Origin: Fallopia convolvulus
Lineage: Eukaryota; Streptophyta; Magnoliopsida; Caryophyllales; Polygonaceae
Reading direction: 5' to 3'
Length of the DNA: 64,000 bases
NCBI GenBank assembly: GCA_964016875.1
Contig: OZ024724.1
Location: 45,809,820 to 45,873,819, forward strand
Each line of letters opens with the position of its first letter. The stretch's first letter is position 1. The notes beneath the pieces are model-generated. The model searched no databases, was not told the DNA's origin, and saw only the letters and a program-made list of their open reading frames with translations. Position numbers and translations under genes: made by a program. Shown one piece after another: positions 45,454 to 55,513 of the stretch.

Positions 45454-45943
45454 AACTTTTGGTCGGGTGAGTGTAATAGGGTTGCTCCCCGTTCCTTGGG
45501 TTCTTGTTGGGATACATTATTTATTCAAGAAATGAACACTCTTATATCAATTACAAACATCAATAATATCACACGATATTCATTTTGTAGGATTAATTTT
45601 TTTTCAATACCATCTAACTATATTTAAACTAATATCATACAACAGATTACAGCATATATGTTTCCATGAAGCAAATCTGTACACCTAATGTGTTCCAACC
45701 TCAAATCAAATCTCTTTCATCATTTTATATTCTTAAAATCATTAGTTCGATTTTTTTATTGTGAAAGTTATTCCAACAATTTAAATATGTTATTTGTGCA
45801 TCATTTTACCCCATAAAAAATTATTTATTTTAATATTTAAATTATTTACACTTAAATATTGTGTGAATATATAAATATAACGATAGAGTGATTTTATAGT
45901 CAATGTTTATACATAACATACAAGTGTTCATGCATAATATAAT
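45454..45943 (+). repeat. Fragment of a third tandem unit of the thionin-like locus
   Basis: AACTTTTGGTCGGGTGAGTGTAATAGG onward matches 23909-24400 of unit 2 (and the equivalent of unit 1) downstream of the gene. It carries no exon. T1 abuts it on the left and a TGTAACATCCCC sequence on the right. Confidence 0.8.
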
Positions 45944-46399
45944 TGTAACATCCCCGACCAAAGTGCATACATCATTTTTGCATGCATATAATATTAGTAG
46001 CATATGCATGACATATTGGCAAGATATATAGTGCATTTTTAAAAGTAATACTTATTTTCTAATTAATTTTATTATATTTTAAAAAGTTCTTAACTAAAAG
46101 TTAATTAATAATTATTTGAGGATAAAGTTTATAATAAAGAAAATTTAAGAGTAAAAAAGAAATTATCCTAAAACTAAGTCGACTTTATCTTGTTGATATT
46201 TGTATGCTCATAATCATATCCTTCTTTGCTAGGTTACATAAGAAATAAAAGGAAAACAGAGAGAGATCGAGCTAGAGAAAGAGACGAAGAAAGAAGAGAA
46301 AAACAAAGAAGAGAAAAATCTTTGATTTTGTTTTTGTTGTAAGATTTTGGTACAAGATTAGTTTACCTGGTTTTAATCTCGAACTACAAGCGTGGTTTG
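45944..46399 (+). mobile_element. T2: possible chromovirus-like LTR start, interrupted by D
   Basis: TGTAACATCCCCGACC interrupts the tandem-unit fragment exactly at a point where units 1 and 2 continue uninterrupted, and resembles the LTR starts of T1 and T3. A purine-rich stretch (46255-46320) follows. D is inserted immediately before a GGTAAGT sequence (56924-56930). No coding potential. The LTR reading is an inference. Confidence 0.4.
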
Positions 46400-47804
46400 T
46401 GATAACGCCTAATTTAGTCATATTTTAGAAGTCTAGTTGCATATTAATTTAGCTCATTTTCATGCATATTTCTCCTATTTTATATTTATTTTAGTGCATT
46501 CAGAATCTACACCCTGCTTTTATTGTATTTCAGGTATTTAGAGGTATTTTTGGAGATATTAGAGACTATTTTAAGAGCTGGTAAAAATATGGATCAAGAT
46601 TTCGATATGGGCCTGGACAATTTCGGATTTGGGCAGGATTGTTGTACTCTAATTTATTTGGCAAGGCATTGAGGAAGTGGGCCGACCCGTGTTTAGTAGC
46701 TGATATTATGATGGCTGGGCCTCTGATTCACACGTACATCTTTTTGTGGCTAGATATTAATTTGTAGGGAGGACACGTTATTATGTATAAGGGAAGGAGA
46801 TTAGATTACCTACGGAGAAGATAGCTTTAGCTTTTAGGTTTTAGTTTGTTTTTTAGATTTTGTTTTGTTTTTAGTTCGGCCGCACAGGGACTCGGTTATC
46901 ACGTGGAATTCGGCCACTTGTTTGAAGATTTTGATTTACTCAAGACTCTAGTCCTTATTTTGGATTATCTACATATTTGAGACTAAGTTTTTTTACTCTT
47001 TGATTATATTGAATAATTCTTGGCTAGTTTATATATTATGATTATGTCTTCGATCATGTTTGGCTAAATTCCTAGTTCTAGGGTTTTGGTGATCCATTCA
47101 ATGTGTATTTAATTAAAGTTATATTATTTTCCTGAATTGAAATATATTTGATTCGATCCAGGTTGCGTTATGCCCTATTTGTTTTATGCATATAGAATTC
47201 CTATTAAGGTTTGAGACCGACAGGAGATAACAATAATAGGATACTGATAAGTTGAGGACTAAAATTGGTTCTTTTCAGATCCCTAGGATTGGACTTGAGA
47301 GTTATCTATGCGATAACAATTTAATTTCTCTTGTGTGATTTTTAACTATCGTAGTAGTTCTAGGGTTTAAATGATTTTAGCGGAACGCGACAACGAATGC
47401 TAGGCTGTTTATCCCTAGTCTCTAAAGAGCTCAAATGATCTAAATTAGACTTGCTTTACGCGACAGCGATTGTTTGTTCAGTTTAGGTACATGCACTATT
47501 TGTCCGAGAGGAGTTAGTGTTTACTTTAGATAGTTGGTCCTTCAAATAAATTCAGGCAGAGTATAATTTTATTTATTGAAACATTGATGTGGTGATCCTT
47601 AACCTTAGACACATCTATCCCATATATTTTATCCCTTTTATATTTATTCTTAGTTGTTAGCTTAGTTATAAATATCAATTTCTTATATTTTTGGCCTAAT
47701 TTACTAGTAGAGTTTCAATTGGCATTACATTGGTCCTTGTGGGATCGACACTTGAGGTACTACGATTGACCTCGTTCGCTTGCGGGTTAGTTTTGGCTGC
47801 ATCA
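46400..47804 (+). repeat. Element D 5' LTR
   Basis: Starts TGATAACGCCTAATTTAG and ends TTTGGCTGCATCA, with the PBS six bases further. Contains TTCGGCCGCAC and TTCGGCCAC words at 46877-46918. Confidence 0.93.
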
Positions 47805-47810
47805 AGTTTT

Positions 47811-47828
47811 TGGCGCCGTTGCCGGGGA
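47811..47828 (+). other. Element D primer-binding site
   Basis: TGGCGCCGTTGCCGGGGA, tRNA-Asp type, is the cleanest of the three PBS copies in the window. A pyrimidine tract ending TTTGTTTCAG (47908-47917) lies between it and the ATG at 47939 and could be a leader splice acceptor. Confidence 0.8.
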
Positions 47829-47938
47829 CTAATTTGTTAATATTGATTGTTATCTCATAACTAGTAAAGTTTAGGTCTTTCTTTTTACTTTGATATTTTT
47901 ACTTTTTTTGTTTCAGGTTAATACAAAGAGTCGAATAA

Positions 47939-48955
47939 ATGGATTATTCAGGTATGTATGAGGTAAGTTCTTTTTCCTCTCTTTCTCCAAGATTGAATAC
48001 AAGTACTCAGAGGTATGATTATTTTAATCCTAATTTGGGATTTTCAAACCCTAATACTTCTAACCTCTTCTGTGAGTCTTGTGGAGCTACAGATCATGAT
48101 TATACAGGTTGTCACATAGCTTTGGGGAATGCGAATGAGGCCTCTTCAAATTCCTACAATCCTAGTTGGGTGACACCGCCACGAACACCGCTCCAGAATC
48201 TTCTCGACATAGTTGGAAACGTCATTAATTTGATTAAAAGTCAAGCAGCAGATTTGTCTAATCTTAAAGGTGAAGTACACCTTCTAAAGACTCAAGTTGG
48301 TACTTTGACCACACAAAATAAGATGCTAGAAGATCAGATTGCTCAGTTGGTCATTCCAGAGTTGCCTATTGAAACTCCAAATGTGCATCGCATTGAATAT
48401 TGCACTGCTGTATTTTTAAGGGCCGAGGAAGAGTGGGACGACCCACAAGTTGATAAAAGAGAGCCTACTCAAGTGACCAAGGAGGACCCAATGATTGATG
48501 AATTTGACATGCTTCAAAAGGCTACTCCGACCATTAGAGGGACCTGTTATGATATGCAGGTTGAGCTTTCTGAAACAATGCCTGATGTAGTAATGGTACC
48601 AAAAACTACATTGGAGATCCAAGACCGAAAGGTAGAAGCAATTCAAGAAAAGAAGGGTCGAAGTAGACGGAAAAAGAGAAAAAGAAGTCATGTTGATGAC
48701 CGGACACAAGTTGAATTCAAGCCAGGGGATCAAGTGATTCTCTATCATCATAAGTCAAATATGTTTCCGGGAAGCAAAAGCACAAGAAGGTCTGGTCCAT
48801 ACATCCTGAATCGAGTTCTTAGGGATGATTCTGTTGAGCTTTGGCATAGGAACTCGGGATATTTCAAAGTCAGAAAAATTCGAATAATGAAGCCATACAA
48901 GGAGCCTGATCCGATTGAGATGGGAACCACCGATCCTTCCGATCCGAATACTTGA
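47939..48955 (+). CDS. Element D chimeric protein: gag zinc knuckle and coiled coil fused to integrase C-terminal module
   Basis: An uninterrupted 338-codon ORF is the first after the PBS. Residues about 41-56 form a CCHC zinc knuckle (C-x2-C-x4-H-x4-C, CESCGATDHDYTGC), typical of the nucleocapsid part of gag, which binds RNA. Residues about 88-140 are coiled-coil-like (LLDIVGNVINLIKSQAADL to MLEDQIAQL). A basic stretch KKGRSRRKKRKRS (about 240-252) could be a nuclear localisation signal. The end (about 260-325: FKPGDQVILYHHKSNMFPG, SGPYILNRVL, YFKVRKIRIMKPY) is the GPY/F-type module that ends plant gypsy integrases. Capsid, protease, RT, RNase H and integrase core are missing. The C-terminal part is clearly different from that of the antisense integrase of D, so it is not its recent duplicate. 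Confidence 0.8.
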   Translation: MDYSGMYEVSSFSSLSPRLNTSTQRYDYFNPNLGFSNPNTSNLFCESCGATDHDYTGCHIALGNANEASSNSYNPSWVTPPRTPLQNLLDIVGNVINLIKSQAADLSNLKGEVHLLKTQVGTLTTQNKMLEDQIAQLVIPELPIETPNVHRIEYCTAVFLRAEEEWDDPQVDKREPTQVTKEDPMIDEFDMLQKATPTIRGTCYDMQVELSETMPDVVMVPKTTLEIQDRKVEAIQEKKGRSRRKKRKRSHVDDRTQVEFKPGDQVILYHHKSNMFPGSKSTRRSGPYILNRVLRDDSVELWHRNSGYFKVRKIRIMKPYKEPDPIEMGTTDPSDPNT

Positions 48956-48966
48956 CAGAGGTGAAA

Positions 48967-49014
48967 GGTCAAGCTAACGACCTTAAATTAGCGCGGTTTG
49001 GGAGGCAACTCAAA
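48967..49014 (+). promoter_or_regulatory. Conserved post-pol element with hairpin, element D copy
   Basis: Twelve bases after the ORF stop: GGTCAAGCTAACGACC, TTAAATTAGCGC and the hairpin TTTGGG-AGGCAA-CTCAAA (48997-49014). The stem keeps six pairs, one of them G-T. Confidence 0.65.
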
Positions 49015-51120
49015 GCTTATATGTTTGAGTTTGTTACTTTTCAGTTTAGCTTGCCAAATTAAAAAAATTCAATGCCAGTATTCAGGAAATTACTCGGCCG
49101 AGTATAAGATCGGGTAGATGGTATTGAGAAAAAAAAATCTCTCCTTTTCCTTTTTCTTCTTTCTCTCTGGCCTCCTCCTCTACCCTATTCTATTCTCTCT
49201 CGCTTACTCCACCAAGCCAGCCTCCCGCTTCTTCTTCTCCGGCCACCTGCACCGCCACACCACCTCCGACCGCGCTCTGACTGCGCAGCTTTCGCACCTG
49301 CTCGCTTGTACCGCCTACTCTCCGTTCTACGCGTTACTGCGCCGCCTCAGGCCGCCCACGCGGACCACCAGCAACCTCCGTCGGTGCTTGCTCCTGGCTT
49401 GGCTGATGTCTCACCACCAACACTACACCAGCGTCGAGTCCACCTCTCGTTCGACGGCCAAGCACCAGAGAATTCGTGTCCACGTTCCGCGATCCACTTC
49501 ACAGCACCAGCAACCACACCAGCCTGCTTTAACCACGCCTCCACCGCTCTGCGTCCAGAAGCCCCGACGCTACCAATGTCTTCCATTCCCGCCGGTAAGT
49601 GCAGGTTTGTACTTTACTTCCTTTGCTGAAATGGATTTGGATGAAGTTTGGTTCTGCCATGAATTGATTTTTACTAGGGATGAATTGAATCTGAATTGAA
49701 ATTAGAATGGTGATATTTTCTCCTCTTGTAATGAATTTGAAAGTATTTGAGCTGTTGTTGATGAATTGATTTGCTGTGTGATTGAATGTATGTCTTTGTT
49801 GATTGCTGAATTGGTTTGGAATTTCGAGTTCGTAGTAATTTGTTAAATGTGTGCTGAACTTGGATGAACTCGATTTTGAAAACCGATACTTTATTCCTGA
49901 ATTAGTAATTGTGTTGCTGAAATAGAGTTTGGATGAGGCTTGTGTTGTCATTGAAGGGACTTTTACCTGATATGTGCTTGGTTTGAATGTAAAGCCTGAT
50001 TTGCTTTTACTATAAGCTCATCTACTGCTGAATTGGAAAGTTTGTTTACTGTTTTGTTGATGAGTTGCCAATAGCTTCTATGATTTAGTTTGGCTTGGGT
50101 CTGGTAGTTGTGCCTCGATTTTGTTAATCATAATTTCTTAATGCTGCATGTTAATGGGCGTTTAGATTTGCTACCATAGTATATTGTTTCCAATCAATGT
50201 GAATTACTTGTTGAATTTTTCTAAAGCAACTTGATGTTGTTGCTAGTGGAATGAGCTCGACTTTATTTAACCCAGGCCACCAAATTTGTTGGTATTAGCT
50301 TGCTTGCTGCTATGTGCTGTTTTTGGTGTCAGTGCTTGATAGAAACAGGTTCTTCTATAAAGGAAATGCTGCTGAATTTTTCCTAACCTGTTGGATTGCA
50401 ACAAAGAGACATCACCATTCTTAGTATATTCTCTCTCGGATTCATTGATTACAACCTAAATGCCTGAAATTTTCTGGTGAGTTTCTCTTTTCCTCTTTCT
50501 CTTACTACATTGAGGACAATATAGAATTTAAGCTTGGGGAGGGATAAATTTCATGTGTGATTCCGTTTGCATTTTTCTTTTTCTTTTTCATGACATTCAT
50601 GCATTGCATTTGCATATTAGGTGTTGGATATGAACCCCATGTCTTGGCTTTGCTTGTATATTTTTGAAAAAAAAAATGTTCCCATAATTTCATTGGTTGT
50701 TGATACCCTAACTGATCTTGCTTGAAGATGAAAAATAAATCGATATTAAACTACAAAGGTTTGATCTTACTATCACAGGGTATGTAGAATTTTTTTGATT
50801 TTTTGATTTTAATTTTTTTAATTTTTTTTTTTATATATAATGGGAATCAGGTCGGGTATACCCGGCCATGTACCCGGCCGGGTAAGTCTCTGGATAACGG
50901 GGTCCGATCGGGTAATTACCCGACCTTAGACCCGGCCATGTACCCGGTCGGGTAAACACTACCCGGCCTTACACCCGGTCGGGTTTAAGGTCGGGTTCTT
51001 CCTTTTTAACTACCCGATCGAGTACCCGGTCAGGTACTCGGTCGGGTAAGTTTCTGGATAAACTAGTCCGATTTCTTCCCCCAATTGGGTTTAAAGTCGG
51101 ATAATCTAACTAACACTAAT
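49015..51120 (+). other. Element D non-coding stretch in env position, with palindromic word cluster
   Basis: A pyrimidine-rich leader-like part (49130-49600) ends in a donor-like GGTAAGTGCAGG (49594). An open frame at 49118-49699 (193 codons) begins with a hydrophobic segment (FFFFLSGLLLYPILFSLAYS) but then is Pro/Arg/His-rich without a domain; I regard it as probably not a gene. After 49700 no coding sequence remains; the Athila ORF1-like protein is absent. At 50848-51060 about a dozen ACCCGGTCGGGTA-type words are packed together. Confidence 0.55.
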
Positions 51121-51164
51121 TAACACTAGAAATAAAATCTAAACAAAAAAAAGGATACAGAGAG

Positions 51165-51215
51165 CTTGGGTTGCCTCCCAAGAAGCGCTTGTTTATGGTC
51201 GTTAGCTTGACCGTT
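51165..51215 (-). promoter_or_regulatory. Conserved post-pol element with hairpin, antisense copy in D
   Basis: Read on the minus strand: GGTCAAGCTAACGACCATAA, AAGCGCTT and the hairpin CTTGGG-AGGCAA-CCCAAG (51182-51165). It directly follows the stop of the antisense integrase (51225). Confidence 0.65.
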
Positions 51216-51224
51216 CTTCTTCAA

Positions 51225-54117
51225 TCAAGTGCTCGGATTAAGAAGATAAACAGCAGATATCTTCTCAATCGGATTTCCCGCATTGTACTTCTTTAAACGA
51301 TGCCCATTCACTTTGAATTCTCCCCACTCTTCACTCAATATATCAATCGCTCCATGAGGGTATACTTTTCGGACTTGGAAAGGGCCACTCCATCTAGATT
51401 TTAGCTTGCCCGGAAAAAGCCTCAGTCGTGAATTGAATAGCAAAACAAGATCACCTTCTTTGAATTCTCTTGGAATGATATGCTTGTCATGCCATCTCTT
51501 AGTTCTTTCTTTATAGATTCTGGCATTTTCATAAGCATCTAAACTCAAATCCTCGAGCTCTTGTAACTGAAGCATTCTCTTCTCACCAGCTTCTTTCATA
51601 TCATAATTGAACAATTTGATTGCCCAATATGCTTTATGCTCAAGTTCCACTGGAAGATGGCAAGACTTCCCATATATCAATCGGAATGGAGTAGTGCCAA
51701 TGGGAGTCTTGAATGCCGTCCTATAGGCCCAAAGAGCATCGTCTAGCTTCATTGCCCAATCCTTTCGAGATCGGGACACAGTTTTCTCCAAAATAGCTTT
51801 AATTTCTCGATTGGAGACCTCTACTTGTCCACTCGTTTGTGGATGATAAGGGGTGGCTATCCTGTGAGTAACTCCATACTTTTTCAACAAGCTCTCAAAC
51901 TTCTTCTCGATGAAATGAGATCCACCATCACTGATTACAACTCTTGGAGTTCCAAACCTCGGAAAGATCACTTTATTGAAGAACTTGGACACAACTCTTG
52001 AGTCGTTTGTTGGTGATGCAATGGCTTCAACCCGTTTAGACACATAATCTACCGCCAAAAGTATGTATTTATTGTTGTAAGACGGTGGAAATGGTCCCAT
52101 GAAATCAACTCCCCATACATCAAAAATTTCAACCTCTTGAATGTTGTTTAGAGGCATCTCATTCCTCCTCGAGATATTACCGGTGCGTTGACAAGAATCA
52201 CAAGAAGAAATATACCGGTGAACATCTTTAAACATGGATGGCCAATACAAAGTAGACTGAAGAATCTTGGCAGTGGTCTTTGAAGAGCTAGCATGGCCAC
52301 CACAAGGTAATGAATGACAATACTCTTAATTTCATCCTCAGGAATACAACGCCTATAGACTCCATCAGCACATCTCTTGAATAAGAAGGGCTCATTCCAA
52401 AAGTAATGTTTGACATCAGACAAGAACTTCTTCTTTTGTTGGAATGACAACCCAACAGGCATTTCATTGCACACCAGGTAATTCACAAAATCAGCATACC
52501 ATGGCACTGTAGAGGAAGAGAGTTGTAGAAGTTCCTCAGTAATCCTAAAAAGGTGATCATCGGGGAATGAATCATCAATGGGCAAATCACCTCTTGTGCA
52601 CTCCATTTGCTCTTGTGTCATTCTAGATGAGTGATCAGCCACCAAATTCTCGGTCCCCTTTTTGTCTCTAATTTCCAAGTCAAATTCCTGAAGAAGCAGA
52701 ATTCAGCGAATCAACCTTGGCTTAGCATCTTTCTTACTCAGAAGGTACCTCAAAGCGGCATGATCAGTGTAGACAATAACTTTGGCCCCAACAAGGTAGG
52801 ACCGAAATTTCTCAAAGGCAAAAACCACAGCTAGTAGCTCCTTCTCTGTTGTAGCATAATTGACCTGTGCTTCATCCAAGGTTCTACTAGCATAGTAGAT
52901 AGCATGAAGTTTCTTGTCCTTTCTTTGTCCCAACACAGCTCCCACAGCGTAATCGCTTGCATCACACATCACTTCAAATGGGAGACTCCAATCAGGGGCT
53001 TGCATTATCGGAGCTGAGATCAATGCTTGTTTCAACCTGTTAAAAGATTTTAGACATTCCTGGGAAAAATTGAACTCAACATCTTTCAAGAGCAGGTTAG
53101 TAAGCGGTTTGGCAATTTTAGAGAAATCTTTAATGAAACGCCTATAAAAACCTGCATGACCCAAGAAACTCCTTACCCCTGTTACCGAAGTTGGTGGTGG
53201 CATTCCTTCAATGACTTCTATCTTGGCCCTGTCAACCTCAATTCCACGGTTAGAAATCATATGGCCTAAAACAATCCCTTCACTTACCATGAAGTGGCAT
53301 TTCTCCCAATTTAGTACAAGGTTAGCTTCTTCACAACGCTGTAAAACTCTAGACAAGTTAGCTAGACAAGCATCAAAAGAAGTACCATATACTGAAAAGT
53401 CATCCATAAACACTTCCATGATGTCTTCAATAAAATCAGAGAAAATAGACATCATGCATCGTTGAAAGGTGGCTGGAGCATTACATAACTCAAAGGGCAT
53501 TTTCCTATAGGCAAAAGTGCCATAAGGACAACTGAAAGTAGTTTTCTCCTGGTCGTCTGGGTGTATAGGGATTTGGAAGAATCCACTATAGCCATCCAAG
53601 TAGCAGAAGTGGGTATGTTTAGCCAACCTTTCAAGCATTTGGTCAATGAAGGGGAGAGGAAAATGATCTTTTCGGGTTGCTTGATTAAGTTTTCTATAGT
53701 CAATACACATTCGCCAACCCGTGACTGTTCTAGTTGGAATTAATTCATTCTTTTCATTTTTCACAACAGTCATCCCCCCTTTTTAGGCACAACATGCACA
53801 GGACTCACCCAAGCACTATCAGAAATAGAGTAAATAATGCCTGCATCTAACAATTTCAGCACTTCTTTTCTAACTACTTCTTTCATGTTGGGGTTGAGTC
53901 GTCTTTGATGCTCAATAGAAGGCTTGTGATCATTTTCTAATAAAATTTTATGCATGCACAAAGAAGGATTGATCCCTTTCAAGTCATCAATACTATACCC
54001 TATGGCTTTTCGATGCAACTTAAGTTCTTTTAACAATTTGGTAGTTTCATCATCACTTAAGCTAGTATTTACTATCACAAGGTATGTAGAATTAGAGCCA
54101 AGAAATTCATACCTCAA
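51225..54117 (-). pseudogene. pol: Antisense RT, RNase H and integrase block inside element D, lightly damaged
   Basis: On the minus strand, RT starts near 54117 and carries MCIDYRKLNQ, GYSGFFQIPI and catalytic FMDD (about 53400). RNase H has VMCDASDYAVGAVLG and VYTDHAALRYL. Integrase (341 open codons, 52250-51225) has CDSCQRT, core D in GVDFMGPF, D in ISDGGSHF, E in GQVEVSNREI, and the C-terminal module LFPGKLKSRWSGPF. Damage is slight: a one-base loss in a run A5G6 near 53771, a TGA at a Trp position near 52701, and a frameshift near 52310. It lacks gag and protease. It is oriented against the LTRs of D, so it cannot be read from the D genomic RNA. Confidence 0.88.
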
Positions 54118-54180
54118 TGTATAAGGGGAATATCGATTTATTCCTTTAACTATGATGGGAGGAGAGTTTCTCTTCTACCC

Positions 54181-54633
54181 TTGTCTCCTCAACAAGTTTT
54201 ACAAGATCAGGTACGGCGAGATCAAGCTAGGGCACTTAGGCGTGCCAAGGAAGAGAAAGAAGAGGTTGATTCCACGGCCAAAGCTGCGGCCCGGCGTTCG
54301 ACGCCCGACGCATCGACAAAGCCAAGCGGCGTTTCCCAGTCTCCACCCGAGCGTTCTGGCTCAAATTTTGGGAAAACATCAAACACAGGTGGAGCTACTG
54401 TTTGGGACGAAAAACGCCGAGAAAATCCCCCTAAAACGTCCAAAGTGCCGAGCAACACTACCAGTAGTGCATCTGGGACGAAAACGGGGCTAACTCCCAA
54501 TCCACTCGAGCGTTTTGGCTCAAATTTTGGGAACACTTCAGAGACTCAGAGAGCTACAAATCTGGAAAAAGAACGCCTACAGAAAGAGCCAAAAATCGGC
54601 TTGAAATTCTACATTTATAACTCTTGTGCATGA
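54181..54633 (+). CDS. Element D short ORF of unknown function with an internal repeat
   Basis: 150 codons, open. The start is a charged helix-prone segment (QVRRDQARALRRAKEEKEE), followed by two copies of a unit of about 45 residues containing ERSGSNFGKTSNT and ERFGSNFGNTSET. I recognise no domain; the charged start resembles N-terminal parts of some plant gag proteins, but that is weak. It lies between the antisense pol block and the 3' region. Coding status is uncertain. Confidence 0.35.
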   Translation: MSPQQVLQDQVRRDQARALRRAKEEKEEVDSTAKAAARRSTPDASTKPSGVSQSPPERSGSNFGKTSNTGGATVWDEKRRENPPKTSKVPSNTTSSASGTKTGLTPNPLERFGSNFGNTSETQRATNLEKERLQKEPKIGLKFYIYNSCA

Positions 54634-55513
54634 TATAAAAATGATTGAGGCATTATTTTTCATGAGCCTATATATTCCCTTATCCACCCTGTATAATATT
54701 CCTCTTTTTGGAGCCCCTGTTAGCCTTTATAGCCTTTTCTTTGGAAGCTCCACTAAAATAATTCCGAGCCTTTATAAGTCTGACCCATCCGAGAATTAGG
54801 ATAATTATTTGATTTATTTTGTGGTTGTGAGCCAAGCTTGGGGGAGAATTACATATACCTGGTGATTGGGATATATATTCTTTATTAGTAGTGCTTTCTT
54901 TGAAGAAACAAAAAAGAGAAAAAAAATTGCAATGATAAAGAAAAAAAATCAAAAAATGCAATGGAAAGAAGAAAAAAAAAGAAGAAAAGAGTTTGGAATA
55001 AAAATAATGGGTGTTGAGTTGAAAAAAAAAGAGGTGGTTGGGAAAGAAAATCTCTAAGCTTGGTGATAATTTGTGTTGTTTTAGTTAATTCTATTTCCCG
55101 GATTAGCACCACATGACCAAAATATTTCCCTACCTATTTCTCTTTACCTTAGCCCCATTACAACCCAATAAAAGACCTCTTGATTTATGTTCTGTACTTG
55201 GTTTCTCGTGATGGAGATTTAGAACACTGATGCAAGCCTATGGTAGTTTAGCTTTCAAATTTGAGACTGAGCGAAAACACTTACCTTAAACACATGAGCG
55301 AGAGTGATTCTTATATATTCCCGTGAGGTCTAAAGTGGATAACTTGTTAGTCTCTTTGATGGTTATTTGTTTGCTTTGATGATGCATTGATAATATCTAA
55401 ACCTTCATTGAATTGCTTGATTTTATGATGGGTTGAGACGCCTTTGATTTTCCCTATGAGGTTTGATCTTAGTTTTTGCTTGAGGACAAGCAAAGTTTAA
55501 GCTTGGGGGAATT
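54634..55513 (+). other. Element D 3' non-coding region, covarying hairpin and polypurine tract
   Basis: No gene. Shared boxes with A, B and C: AAGTCTGACCCATCCGAGAA (54777), CCCGGATTAGCACCACATGA (from 55098), CCTTAGCCCCATTACAACCC (from 55147), hairpin TTTGCTTG-AGGA-CAAGCAAA (55475-55494) and purine tract AGCTTGGGGGAATT at the LTR edge. Adenine-rich runs occur at 54900-55050. Confidence 0.7.

Noticed and set aside
49118..49699. 193-codon ORF with hydrophobic start in env position of D, as a candidate membrane protein
   Set aside because: It lies in a pyrimidine-rich leader-type region, where Phe, Ser, Pro and Leu codons arise by composition; there is no domain and no relative in A, B or C.
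53765..53785. A5G6 run in the antisense RT as a programmed frameshift
   Set aside because: Relatives read through in one frame here; with two other lesions nearby a simple one-base loss is the better reading.
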